From contig JAEYRK010000052.1 of NCBI GenBank assembly GCA_023435645.1, positions 1-29,263 of the forward strand: DNA of 29,263 nt, in the 5' to 3' direction. Every line of letters begins with the position of its first letter. Position 1 is the first letter of the stretch. The notes beneath the pieces were generated by a model. The model had not been told where the DNA came from. It worked only from the letters and a program-made list of their open reading frames with translations, and searched no databases. Below, piece after piece: positions 14,004 through 21,729 of this stretch. The position numbers and the translations under genes are program-made. This stretch comes from Bacillota bacterium (lineage in GTDB: Bacteria; Bacillota; Clostridia; Lachnospirales; Lachnospiraceae).

Positions 14004-14666
14004 TTAACTGGTCCTGGATATCAACTGTTCTACATGAGTATCGTAATTCTTCGGATACACAAGCTTGAGAATACGCATGTAATTATCCAGGTATAATTGC
14101 ATATCAAAGCATTCCTCCATAGTCTCCAGGTCTCCATGCACTGATTGAAACCGGTTAAGTACCTCCTCCGGATCTATCGAATCAGATTGTAGATAAAAGA
14201 ATATATTAAACTGATTGATTGATAACAAAGGTACTATATCCTCTATAGACATGATAAAACCGATTTTATGATGTACCATTCTCTTACTGTTGGATTTTAT
14301 CTGGATTCCCAGAACATTCGTAGTGAGATCGTTTTTTACCATTATACTTCGGTAGCTAATCGCTTGCTGGTTCAGTAATTGATATAATTCCTCTGTAGAT
14401 TTTTTAACATCTTTTATGCTATACGAAAGGCTTGAATCAATCACAGCCAAGCAATGCTTATCCCCTATGATATCCTTAAGTAATCCGGATATAAGCTCTG
14501 TCTTGGAAGCCACCTTATAGAAATCAATATAGACTGCTCTTTGATCTCCTTGATCCTCTCTTCTTATACGTATCTTTTTTTTCGTTAATCCCATGTCATC
14601 CGCCTTCTTCTCGTCCAGTTTTGTTATCGTATACTGCTTCAATGAAACCAAATACAGCTTCCTCAT
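14004..14666 (-). CDS. Protein of unknown function
   Basis: A 220-residue soluble protein that I do not recognise. There is no signal peptide, membrane helix or cysteine motif. It starts MRKLYLVSLKQYTI, has a basic stretch TKKKIRIRRED near residue 30 and a mixed alpha/beta pattern. Examples are HCLAVIDSSLSYSIKDV, VLGIQIKSNSKRM and KIGFIMSIEDIVPLLS; the C-terminus is a helical stretch of hydrophobic and acidic residues. The ATG at 14666 has no clear ribosome site. It lies between the ABC importer terminator and the rimP promoter, so it appears to be its own unit. The composition is AT-rich but the frame is clean over its whole length, supporting a real gene. Confidence 0.65.
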   Translation of the reverse strand: MRKLYLVSLKQYTITKLDEKKADDMGLTKKKIRIRREDQGDQRAVYIDFYKVASKTELISGLLKDIIGDKHCLAVIDSSLSYSIKDVKKSTEELYQLLNQQAISYRSIMVKNDLTTNVLGIQIKSNSKRMVHHKIGFIMSIEDIVPLLSINQFNIFFYLQSDSIDPEEVLNRFQSVHGDLETMEECFDMQLYLDNYMRILKLVYPKNYDTHVEQLISRTS

Positions 14667-14720
14667 AACGGATAATATATCATAAAAACAATAACAATGG
14701 AAGTAACAAAGAGTATATAC

Positions 14721-14745
14721 TGATTAAGTTGATTAAGTGATTAAG
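14721..14745. repeat. Three tandem TGATTAAG copies
   Basis: TGATTAAG occurs at 14721-14728, 14730-14737 and 14738-14745, 55-80 bp upstream of the unknown gene's start. A TATACT-like sequence lies immediately downstream on the minus strand, so the octamers sit where an activator site would be. No convincing -35 box is seen. Confidence 0.5.
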
Positions 14746-14831
14746 ATAAAGAAGCTGAAGCTCAATAGTACCCTAAGGAATAAGTCACCGTATTGGCATC
14801 TACTTTACTCTTCAGATACTGAAGGAAACCT

Positions 14832-14859
14832 AAAAAGGGGCTGTTACATAATAGCCCCT
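14832..14859 (-). terminator. Intrinsic terminator of the permease-ATPase unit
   Basis: Minus strand AGGGGCTATTA and TAACAGCCCCT pair with one bulge, followed by five T. It starts about 10 nt past the ATPase stop codon. Confidence 0.9.
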
Positions 14860-14869
14860 CATTCTATCA

Positions 14870-15628
14870 CTATCCCTGATTAAATCTCTGTAGGAAATCC
14901 TTCGTTCTCTGGTTCACAGAATTTCCGAATACCTCCTCCGGTGTTCCCTGTTCCACAATGACACCATTATCCATGAAGATGACCCGGTCTGCCACATCCC
15001 TGGCAAAGGCCATTTCATGGGTTACGATCACCATCGTCATTCTCTCCTTCGCCAGCTCACGGATTACCTTCAGGATCTCTCCGGTCAGCTCTGGGTCTAG
15101 GGCAGAGGTGGGTTCATCAAAGAACAGGATCTTCGGGTTCATTGCTAAAGCTCTGGCTATGGCAACTCTCTGCTGCTGTCCGCCGGACAGCTCGAAGGGA
15201 TATGCTCCGCCCCGTTCCGCCAGATTCATCTTCTCTAGCAACGCTCTTGCCTTCTGTTCTGCCTGCTCCCCAGCAAGGCCAAGCACCTTAACCTGTGCGT
15301 CGATTATATTCTTTATCACGGTATAATGGGGAAACAGGTTGAAATTCTGGAAGACCAGTCCCACCTTCAAAATGATCTCATGGAGCGTCTTATTATCTGC
15401 ATAAACTGCCTTATCTCCTATGGTCTCCACCATCCGTTGACCACATACCTCAATCCTGCCACCATCCACTCGCTCCAGTTGTGTCAGACAGCGCAGGAGC
15501 GTGGATTTACCGGAACCGGAGGGGCCGATAATGGCCACAACCTCACCTTCCTTTACCTCCAGGGAGATGTCCTTCAGTACCTCTACTCCATCAAACTGCT
15601 TCCGTATTGTATCTGCTATTAACAGCAT
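14870..15628 (-). CDS. Polar amino-acid ABC importer, ATPase
   Basis: A 252-residue ATP-binding subunit of the GlnQ/HisP type that powers amino-acid uptake at the inner face of the membrane. Walker A GPSGSGKST is at residues 35-43, the Q-loop is VFQNFNLFPHYTV, the signature is LSGGQQQRVAIARAL (from 147), Walker B is ILFFDEPTSALD and the switch histidine is in VTHEM (H204). All catalytic motifs are intact. The ATG at 15628 has GGGGG seven nt upstream; a longer open frame to 15655 has no ribosome site. The gene follows the permease by 152 nt; part of that spacer is a long purine-rich mRNA tract. A terminator follows. Confidence 0.96.
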   Translation of the reverse strand: MLLIADTIRKQFDGVEVLKDISLEVKEGEVVAIIGPSGSGKSTLLRCLTQLERVDGGRIEVCGQRMVETIGDKAVYADNKTLHEIILKVGLVFQNFNLFPHYTVIKNIIDAQVKVLGLAGEQAEQKARALLEKMNLAERGGAYPFELSGGQQQRVAIARALAMNPKILFFDEPTSALDPELTGEILKVIRELAKERMTMVIVTHEMAFARDVADRVIFMDNGVIVEQGTPEEVFGNSVNQRTKDFLQRFNQG

Positions 15629-15780
15629 GTTATATCCCCCTATCTTGCCTTCCACTCGCTGCTGTGCCTTATATCATGGAGCCCGCTTATCATTATAGTC
15701 ACGATCTACTTGCCGTTTTGCGGCGGCCTGCTTTCTCTTTTCTTTTTTGTCCTTTTATCTCTTTTTTCCTGTATCTTCCT

Positions 15781-16428
15781 TTAGCTTTTATAATAATTCA
15801 TTTTCTTTTCGATGAGCTTAAAGGATATCTCGACCAAGGTATTCATAATCAGGTAGAAGGCACCTGCAATGATGATTGGCAGAGTGGATGCGTAGGTGGA
15901 ACCGGTTCTGGATGCCACCTTGAAGAGCTCCTCAATTCCGATGACCTGTGCCAGGGAGGTATCCTTGACCAATGTCATTAGCTCATTTCCAGTGGCAGGT
16001 ATGACATTCCGAACCACCTGTGGAAGAACGATTCTCATAAAGGTTTGGAATTTCGTATATCCCAATACCTTCGCTGCTTCATACTGACCCTTAGGAATCG
16101 CCGCAATTCCGCCTCGGAAGATTTCACCGAAGTAGGCAGCGTAATTCACAGTAAAGGCTAATATGCAGGCAGTCGGACGACTGAAGGAGGATCCAAAGAG
16201 AAAATAGGGTCCATACATAAAGAATATCAGTTGTAGCATCAACGGAGTGCCACGGAAAATCAACTGATAGATCCTGGTTGGAATACTGATTAGTCCAATC
16301 CGGCTTCGTCTCGCCAAAGCAACCAGAAAGCCTAAGGGGATGGAGAACAGTATGGTCAGAAAGAAAATCCGAACTACCCATAGGGTAGCCTTCAGCATTT
16401 CCGGTATTAGGTAATCGTAGGGTATCAT
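15781..16428 (-). CDS. Polar amino-acid ABC importer, permease
   Basis: A 215-residue inner-membrane subunit of the HisM/GlnP family, with about five helices. The ATPase-contact EAA loop is clear: GEIFRGGIAAIPKGQYEAAKVLG, then IVLPQVVRN. The N-terminal part has TLWVVRIFFLTILFSIPLGF and IYQLIFRGTPLMLQL, both typical. The ATG at 16428 has GGAGG seven nt upstream. It is preceded by the 32-bp box shared with the binding-protein gene. The specificity (glutamine, cystine, histidine or other) cannot be told from the permease. Confidence 0.95.
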   Translation of the reverse strand: MIPYDYLIPEMLKATLWVVRIFFLTILFSIPLGFLVALARRSRIGLISIPTRIYQLIFRGTPLMLQLIFFMYGPYFLFGSSFSRPTACILAFTVNYAAYFGEIFRGGIAAIPKGQYEAAKVLGYTKFQTFMRIVLPQVVRNVIPATGNELMTLVKDTSLAQVIGIEELFKVASRTGSTYASTLPIIIAGAFYLIMNTLVEISFKLIEKKMNYYKS

Positions 16429-16506
16429 ATCAGTGCCTCCGGTAAATTCATTATAGTAAATAAGTCTGTCACCAGGATTAGGGTTATCGGAAAACAGATT
16501 TATTTG

Positions 16507-16558
16507 TTACTATGTTAACACTTTACCATATTACCATAACAGGGTCCCGAATTCAATG
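16507..16558 (-). promoter_or_regulatory. Shared regulatory box in front of the permease gene
   Basis: On the plus strand four 8-bp units follow one another: TTACTATG, TTAACACT, TTACCATA, TTACCATA (16507-16538). After 12 bp comes ATTCAATG (16551-16558). The same arrangement occurs at 20616-20662 before the binding-protein gene, with 26 of 32 bases identical in the box. On the minus strand TTGAAT could be a -35, with TAATAT 17 bp later as -10, placing the box over the promoter. It may be an operator; the regulator is unknown. Confidence 0.55.
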
Positions 16559-16563
16559 TTATT

Positions 16564-18372
16564 TTACTTGTTTTCTACCTCTAACCGTAACATACTCCTG
16601 CCCCCAGGATTATAATAATTTTCATAGCCTCCTGGTTTTGCCACCATAACAGCCCAACCATAATCCAGACGCACGCTATTCTCCACATAATAGCCATCGA
16701 ATAGCTGCTCCGGTTCACTCCCCCGAACGCTATAATACATCATTCCTCTTCCACCTGTCCGATTAGTCTTAAAGAGAGCAGCTGAATAATCTCCGTTACT
16801 CATCAGATCAAAGGCACCCTCGGCTAACCTTTTCGCTTCGTTATTCCCTTCTTTATAGAACAGTTCATCCCCAATCAGATAATAAACCTGAGAAAGGTTT
16901 CCTGCCGTGATGAAGCTGTTCATCTGATTGACAAGGGTGGTTTCCTTACGAGCTCCTGAGATATCACTTACCTTCTTAATACTACCTTTTGCGGTACTGT
17001 ATAGCAGGTTATTCCCATCCTTAGATAGGGCAATTTGGCTTACTTCATCCACCCTGCATACCACCTCAGCTTCATACTCCCGATTCATCATACGTAGTGT
17101 CTGATCTCTAAAACGGATTAGCTTATTTTGAAAGGATCCTACATTATTCGCATCCGACATTGGCTTCATTTGATCTGCACTCCTGTACTGATGGGGTAAA
17201 ATAATCTCTGTAACTACTGTCTCTGCCACCGTAATGATTTTATCGCTTCCATCATACAAGTATGTATTTCCCCCATCGGTATAGAGGACCTCCGAATTAT
17301 CCTGATTAAACCAGATGGTATAACTAAATTCATCCGCTAATTTAAGTTCCATCCCGTCCTTGAGGACATAAATGGCACTGATTACATTATCCTCATAATC
17401 GCAATAATATAGATACTTCGCACGATTTGATACTGCAAAAGCGACCTTATCATCCCCCAAAAATTCCGGGTCTCTGCCTTCCTCTTTGAGATAGGTTTCA
17501 ATTTCAGTTGAACTGTTATCGGCAGCAACTAGGGTATAGGTTATGGTCTTTGCGTCCGGTGAAACCCTAACTAAACCAAATATCTTCCCCTCTTCCTTTA
17601 TTAGCAGGTCATCCTTCCCTGTCTTACTGTCATAACGGTACAGACCAAATTCGTCATTGGTAATCTTCTTGGAATAGATCAGATACCTACCATTCGCCGA
17701 CATATCAAACACCTGGACATCCTCAGTCAGAGGAACACTTCCCTGATCACTGATATAGTAAAGCTCATACAGGCCAACCTCCTCCTGCTTCATCATATAT
17801 GCTACACCTGCGGATTTATCCGTACAGTATTGTACATAGACGGGCTGATTGAAGGAGTGAACAATTTCTCCTTTTCGATTTAAAATCAGGGTTTGATCCA
17901 TTAGGGTATATGACTGAATTGCACGGCTGGAATGCTCATAAAAAACAGTTACCGGCTTATTCTTTAGATATAATCCATAGATCAGCAGGCCTACTGCAAA
18001 TAAAACTGCAAATCCTAGAAGCAGTCTCGACTTCAATAATTCTCTGTAAGGACTCGTTCGCTTCGGGTCACCTGAGCTTTCTTCACCTTCTTCTGAGTGA
18101 GAATGCCTTCCCTTGTTATCCTGTCCGCTCTCCTGTAGGTTATTCTGCCAATCCCACTCTACGAGCCCCTCCCCACTTCGGTTGTTAGAACCCGGCACCC
18201 TACCCATAGGCTGAACCATTGCTCCTATATATTCCGAATCCCTACTGGCAAAGCCCGGATCCGCTTCGATAGGAGTACACCTACCCCCATCCGACATGAT
18301 GCTGGGGCCACCGCAAATCGGACATTGTTTATTCCATTGTTTTGAGTCAAATCCACATTTTTCACATTTCAT
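16564..18372 (-). CDS. Zinc-ribbon, single-helix membrane protein with propeller-like outer domain
   Basis: A 602-residue protein. The N-terminus is a zinc ribbon, CEKC and CPIC (C3, C6, C17, C20). A polar, probably disordered linker follows, then one transmembrane helix near 118-137 (LLLGFAVLFAVGLLIYGLYL). About 460 extracytoplasmic residues remain. This part shows recurring short beta units such as SANGRYLIYSKK, SPDAKTITYTLV, SNRAKYLYYCDY and SKDGNNLLYSTA, resembling TolB/WD-type propellers. The ribbon would be cytoplasmic and the propeller outside, suggesting a sensor or scaffold; this is inference. GGAG lies seven nt before the ATG. It lies between the hydrolase and the permease gene, whose shared box starts just after its stop codon. 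Confidence 0.75.
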   Translation of the reverse strand: MKCEKCGFDSKQWNKQCPICGGPSIMSDGGRCTPIEADPGFASRDSEYIGAMVQPMGRVPGSNNRSGEGLVEWDWQNNLQESGQDNKGRHSHSEEGEESSGDPKRTSPYRELLKSRLLLGFAVLFAVGLLIYGLYLKNKPVTVFYEHSSRAIQSYTLMDQTLILNRKGEIVHSFNQPVYVQYCTDKSAGVAYMMKQEEVGLYELYYISDQGSVPLTEDVQVFDMSANGRYLIYSKKITNDEFGLYRYDSKTGKDDLLIKEEGKIFGLVRVSPDAKTITYTLVAADNSSTEIETYLKEEGRDPEFLGDDKVAFAVSNRAKYLYYCDYEDNVISAIYVLKDGMELKLADEFSYTIWFNQDNSEVLYTDGGNTYLYDGSDKIITVAETVVTEIILPHQYRSADQMKPMSDANNVGSFQNKLIRFRDQTLRMMNREYEAEVVCRVDEVSQIALSKDGNNLLYSTAKGSIKKVSDISGARKETTLVNQMNSFITAGNLSQVYYLIGDELFYKEGNNEAKRLAEGAFDLMSNGDYSAALFKTNRTGGRGMMYYSVRGSEPEQLFDGYYVENSVRLDYGWAVMVAKPGGYENYYNPGGRSMLRLEVENK

Positions 18373-18418
18373 AAGTTATCTCCACTATTGGGAATCCTCT
18401 GTCCTTGTCTACATCAAT

Positions 18419-19591
18419 TTAGAGAGCGCTGTAGATGATCTGTCGGAGCTTGCGGATCAAAACCGGATTGCCTCCTGCACACCTCTGGATCAAGTAGATC
18501 ATGACCAGCTTCTCCTTCGGATCAATGAAGAAATAATTACCGGTCCAACCATCCCAGCCATACTCTCCGATAGAACCGTTCGTAACTCCATTCACCGGGT
18601 CCACCAGACTTCTCATCAGATTACCATAGCTATAGCCATATTGTGTATCCCAGTTATAACTGATAGCCTGATCCCTGGTCAGCTGTGGTTTGGACATATA
18701 TTCCACTGTTTTTTGTCCGAGTATTCTTATTCCCTGATAGGATCCCCCATTGGCCAGCATCAAAGCGAATCTGGTATAATCCTCCATCATCGAGTATAAT
18801 CCTGCACCACCGGATTCAAAGGCCGGCGGTGTAATATAGTCCTCCAGGCATAGGAATCTATCCTTAAATACCTCCAGCTTACCCGTTCGTTGATTATATT
18901 GATAATTGGCTGAGAAGCGGTTCAGCTTCTCCTCAGGTACATAGAACGCTGTATCCGTCATGCCTAGGGGCTCAAAGAGTTCCTCTCTGAAGAATTCACT
19001 GAGCTTCTTACCGGAAACCACTTCAATGACGGCACCTAGAATATCTGCCGAGGCTCCATATCGCCATCTTTCACCGGGATGAAATTCCAGAGGGACCTTA
19101 CCGATCCGGTTACAGAACTCCACTGTGGATACCTGTCTTCCGCTTTTCACTTCCTGATCCACTTCAGCAAATAGACTACCCATCAGCCTACCGGCGGGGA
19201 AGGTCTCATCCGGATAGACCACACCCGAGGTCATATTCAACAGATCCTTTATCGTTACCTCTCTGGCTGCAGGAATCAGTCCCTGTTCCGTCCATACCAT
19301 CTGGTTTTTAAAGCCCTCCAAATAGTCCGATACCGGAGCCAGCAGCTGTAGCTGTCCCCGTTCAAATAAAATCATGACAGCAGCAGCCGTAACAGGCTTT
19401 GTCATAGAGAACAGACGGTAGATGGTATCCCCGGCAACGGGAAGCCCCCTTTCCCTGTCCGCATAGCCCAGCTTCTCATCATACACAGTTTCATTTTCAT
19501 GGATTACCCTGATGGCTGCACCAACAATTGCCCCCGAATCGATCTCCTTCTGTATTACCGGGTTAACATATTTGAGCTGTTCCCTGTTCAT
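18419..19591 (-). CDS. Serine hydrolase of the class C beta-lactamase fold
   Basis: A 390-residue member of the beta-lactamase/penicillin-binding-like family (often called beta-lactamase-related or esterase EstB-type). The catalytic SMTK tetrad is at S62-K65. PGERWRYGASADILG supplies the second tyrosine (Y178), with alanine where class C enzymes have asparagine. The third motif is WTG (349-351) in GWTGNYFFIDP. There is no signal peptide or membrane helix, so it is probably cytosolic. That argues against a true beta-lactamase and for an esterase or peptidase. AGGAGG lies 11 nt before the ATG. It stands between the importer's lipoprotein gene and the zinc-ribbon/propeller gene. Because a terminator lies upstream, it likely needs its own promoter. 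Confidence 0.88.
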   Translation of the reverse strand: MNREQLKYVNPVIQKEIDSGAIVGAAIRVIHENETVYDEKLGYADRERGLPVAGDTIYRLFSMTKPVTAAAVMILFERGQLQLLAPVSDYLEGFKNQMVWTEQGLIPAAREVTIKDLLNMTSGVVYPDETFPAGRLMGSLFAEVDQEVKSGRQVSTVEFCNRIGKVPLEFHPGERWRYGASADILGAVIEVVSGKKLSEFFREELFEPLGMTDTAFYVPEEKLNRFSANYQYNQRTGKLEVFKDRFLCLEDYITPPAFESGGAGLYSMMEDYTRFALMLANGGSYQGIRILGQKTVEYMSKPQLTRDQAISYNWDTQYGYSYGNLMRSLVDPVNGVTNGSIGEYGWDGWTGNYFFIDPKEKLVMIYLIQRCAGGNPVLIRKLRQIIYSAL

Positions 19592-19699
19592 ATCAAATAA
19601 AGCCTCCTTTTCATAAGCATAATGATACTCTGGTCTTAATCACCACGGAATATTTTCCATATAAAAATATCATAACTCTTTTTTCTAATAAAATAAAGT

Positions 19700-19734
19700 T
19701 AAAAATCCCGGGCGGCTTGGAACCGTCCGGGATT
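19700..19734 (-). terminator. Intrinsic terminator of the binding-protein gene
   Basis: Minus strand AATCCCGG-A-CGG and CCG... arms ending CCGGGATT form a stem of about 12 pairs with one mismatch and a 6-nt loop, followed by five T. It begins 24 nt past the stop codon of the lipoprotein gene. Confidence 0.9.
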
Positions 19735-19757
19735 GAAATCATTTATTCAAATGCAAT

Positions 19758-20570
19758 TTATTTGATTGTTGTAATATCGGAACCAAACCATTTGGTCGAG
19801 ATTGTTTCTATTGTTCCATCCTTCTTCAGATCCTTTAATGCATCCTCCACAGCCTTACAGAGTGTCTCATCCCCCTTACGGAAGCCGACAGCATATTCCT
19901 CTGCTACCAGGTTATCCTCAAGGACCACATAATCCTTACCCAGGTCATTGATCATATAATTAGCCATAACGGAATCCATCAGAACTGTATCGGAGCTACC
20001 GGTCTCCAGGTCCAGTAAGGCAGTTGTATAGTCACTGAGGCTGATTACATCACCGAGAGAATCCTTGAAGGCTTTATTTTCATCTGCATTTAAGGTCTCT
20101 TCCGCAGAAGAACCGCTCTGAACCGCCAGCTTCTTTCCAGCCATATCTGCCATGGACTTAATCTCACTGCCATTCACTACAACAAAGGAAATGCTGTTAT
20201 CCATATAGGGAGCTGACATGGTCAGATTCTGTAACCGTTCGTCCGTTACGGAGAAGCCATTCCAGATGCAGTCAATATTCTTCGTATTCAGCTCCACTTC
20301 CTTCGTTTTCCAATCAATTGGCTGAAGTACCAGCTCCACACCCAGCTTCTCGCATACTGCGGTTGCCAGATCAATATCAAAACCAACGATCTTACCGGAA
20401 GCATCACGATATCCCATCGGAGCAAAGGAATCATCCAAGCCTAGAATAAGCTTCTTATTATCCTTTATGTACTTTAGCGAATTATCTTTTCCACTGTCCT
20501 TAGAACCGCAGGCTGCCAGATTAAGTATGGTAAGCACAGCCACTAATACAACGATTAATCTTTTCTTCAT
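19758..20570 (-). CDS. Amino-acid ABC importer, substrate-binding lipoprotein
   Basis: A 270-residue extracytoplasmic solute-binding protein (SBP family 3). A signal peptide ends in the lipobox LAAC, with the lipidated cysteine at residue 21 (KKR start, hydrophobic core, LNLAACGS). The mature part shows the family pattern: LILGLDDSFAPMGYRDASGKIVGFDIDLA, then NIDCIWNGFSVTDER, KKLAVQSGSSAEE, and VAEEYAVGFRKGDETL near the C-terminus. Polar amino acids are the likely ligands. GGAGG lies five nt before the ATG at 20570; an upstream in-frame codon (20609) would spoil the signal peptide. It is monocistronic, with a shared-box promoter region and a terminator. It is 3.3 kb from its presumed permease. 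Confidence 0.95.
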   Translation of the reverse strand: MKKRLIVVLVAVLTILNLAACGSKDSGKDNSLKYIKDNKKLILGLDDSFAPMGYRDASGKIVGFDIDLATAVCEKLGVELVLQPIDWKTKEVELNTKNIDCIWNGFSVTDERLQNLTMSAPYMDNSISFVVVNGSEIKSMADMAGKKLAVQSGSSAEETLNADENKAFKDSLGDVISLSDYTTALLDLETGSSDTVLMDSVMANYMINDLGKDYVVLEDNLVAEEYAVGFRKGDETLCKAVEDALKDLKKDGTIETISTKWFGSDITTIK

Positions 20571-20615
20571 AAAATCCTCCTCTGACTTGGGTAGATTGGT
20601 CTCCCTCATATCATT

Positions 20616-20662
20616 TTACTTTGTTAGCACTTTACCATACTACCACAATGACGTATTCAATG
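20616..20662 (-). promoter_or_regulatory. Shared regulatory box in front of the binding-protein gene
   Basis: Plus-strand units TTACTTTG, TTAGCACT, TTACCATA, CTACCACA (20616-20647), then ATTCAATG (20655-20662). This matches the box at 16507-16558, with a 5-bp shorter gap to ATTCAATG. On the minus strand TTGAAT (20660-20655) is a possible -35, but no clean -10 lies at 17 bp; TATGGT is at 15 bp. The box lies only 46 nt from the start codon and 14 nt from the end of the preceding gene. Confidence 0.55.
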
Positions 20663-20675
20663 CAACATATTTCTT

Positions 20676-21647
20676 TTAGGATTTATAAAGAAGTATTAGG
20701 GCCGCTCCAGCCTCCAGATCTCCGGGATTCACCTTACCAATCAAGGTCTTCGCATGGGCCATATCCCGCACCCCCGGTCCTTCATAGCGAAATACATTGC
20801 CCTCCTCATCCACACAGCCGACCTCTAGTCCTGCTGCATTCCTTACATATCCGGCAGGGGTAATTGATCCGGAGTAGTTTTCCGCCCTGCCGGTGATTTC
20901 ATATATTTTACCGGAGGAAGCAATGCGTCCAAGCCTGCCATAACCGTAACTCCCTTCCTCGCATAGCAGAACCTGATTCTCCTGATTGATATAGGCTACC
21001 GGTACCTGATTTGTACTTCCACCGGTATAAATTGCTCGGGGATAGGTGTCCCTTACAGGGCTAAGGTCCGTGGAATCAGAAAAGACAGGATCAATATATT
21101 CCTGCCTGTAATCCGGTATGACGCAGCCTCTTTCTTCTGAGTAGCTGTTTGACCTGCGTTTGGTTCCGGTCTTATGTTGGTGACGGACTGCGGCAATCCC
21201 TGGAAAGGCCACCTCAGTTTTGCTGCTTCTCCTTTTATTAACAAAGGGACGAAAGCCTCTATGTCCATAGATTCTCACAAGAAGTAGCGGCAGTCCTACG
21301 CCTACAAGAAGGTAGATCATTGCTGTAAGCAACAAGTACGTTACCCCTCTGATGAATTCTCCTGTTACCCGGATGTATTGAATAGCAGCTAATAAGGTCG
21401 CAACAACCGGCAGCAGAACAGTTGCCCAGAAGGCATGTCTCGTAATCTGTAATAGCTTCTTCCCACGAAATAGGATTAGCAGGATGGCCATGCTTACTGC
21501 TTCCACCGCATATACAAGCAGAATCGTTAATACTACTCTCTTTCCCTCATAAGGTCCGCTCAACCTGGAATAATGATATAAAATACTACCTTGGAAAAAG
21601 GCAAGCACACCCTGTATGAACCATAGACATAAAATCGAACTGATCAT
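20676..21647 (-). CDS. Four-helix membrane protein with C-terminal repeat domain, unknown function
   Basis: A 323-residue protein. Residues 1-125 contain four hydrophobic helices (about 3-20, 38-58, 73-92 and 100-123). A basic, disordered linker follows (140-175, many K, R and S). The C-terminal domain (about 215-315) has short repeated strands such as VAYINQENQVLL, LGRIASSGKIYEI, AGYVRNAAGLEVG and VGCVDEEGNVFRY. This resembles the four-fold beta-flower type of small domain; the match is by eye and weak. GAGGT lies four nt before the ATG. It follows the flippase gene by 82 nt with no clear terminator, so it may share the polysaccharide transcript, yet nothing links it to that pathway. Confidence 0.65.
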   Translation of the reverse strand: MISSILCLWFIQGVLAFFQGSILYHYSRLSGPYEGKRVVLTILLVYAVEAVSMAILLILFRGKKLLQITRHAFWATVLLPVVATLLAAIQYIRVTGEFIRGVTYLLLTAMIYLLVGVGLPLLLVRIYGHRGFRPFVNKRRSSKTEVAFPGIAAVRHQHKTGTKRRSNSYSEERGCVIPDYRQEYIDPVFSDSTDLSPVRDTYPRAIYTGGSTNQVPVAYINQENQVLLCEEGSYGYGRLGRIASSGKIYEITGRAENYSGSITPAGYVRNAAGLEVGCVDEEGNVFRYEGPGVRDMAHAKTLIGKVNPGDLEAGAALILLYKS

Positions 21648-21729
21648 ATCTACCTCATCCCGTATCCTGATAAAATATATTTGTTATATTCTATAACCAA
21701 GGGGATGAAAACAGTATGGGATCATTATA

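Noticed and set aside
14958..15326. 122-codon plus-strand frame inside the ABC ATPase gene
   Set aside because: Antisense shadow of highly conserved Walker B and signature regions; no ribosome site.
15722..15785. Long pyrimidine-rich plus-strand tract between permease and ATPase, considered as a regulatory element or missing coding extension
   Set aside because: The permease ends with a normal stop and a family-like C-terminus, and no inverted repeat accompanies the tract; purine-rich intercistronic mRNA is common.
18419..19591. Antibiotic-resistance beta-lactamase
   Set aside because: It lacks a signal peptide, has alanine in place of the class C asparagine, and has WTG instead of KTG; a cytosolic esterase or peptidase is more likely.
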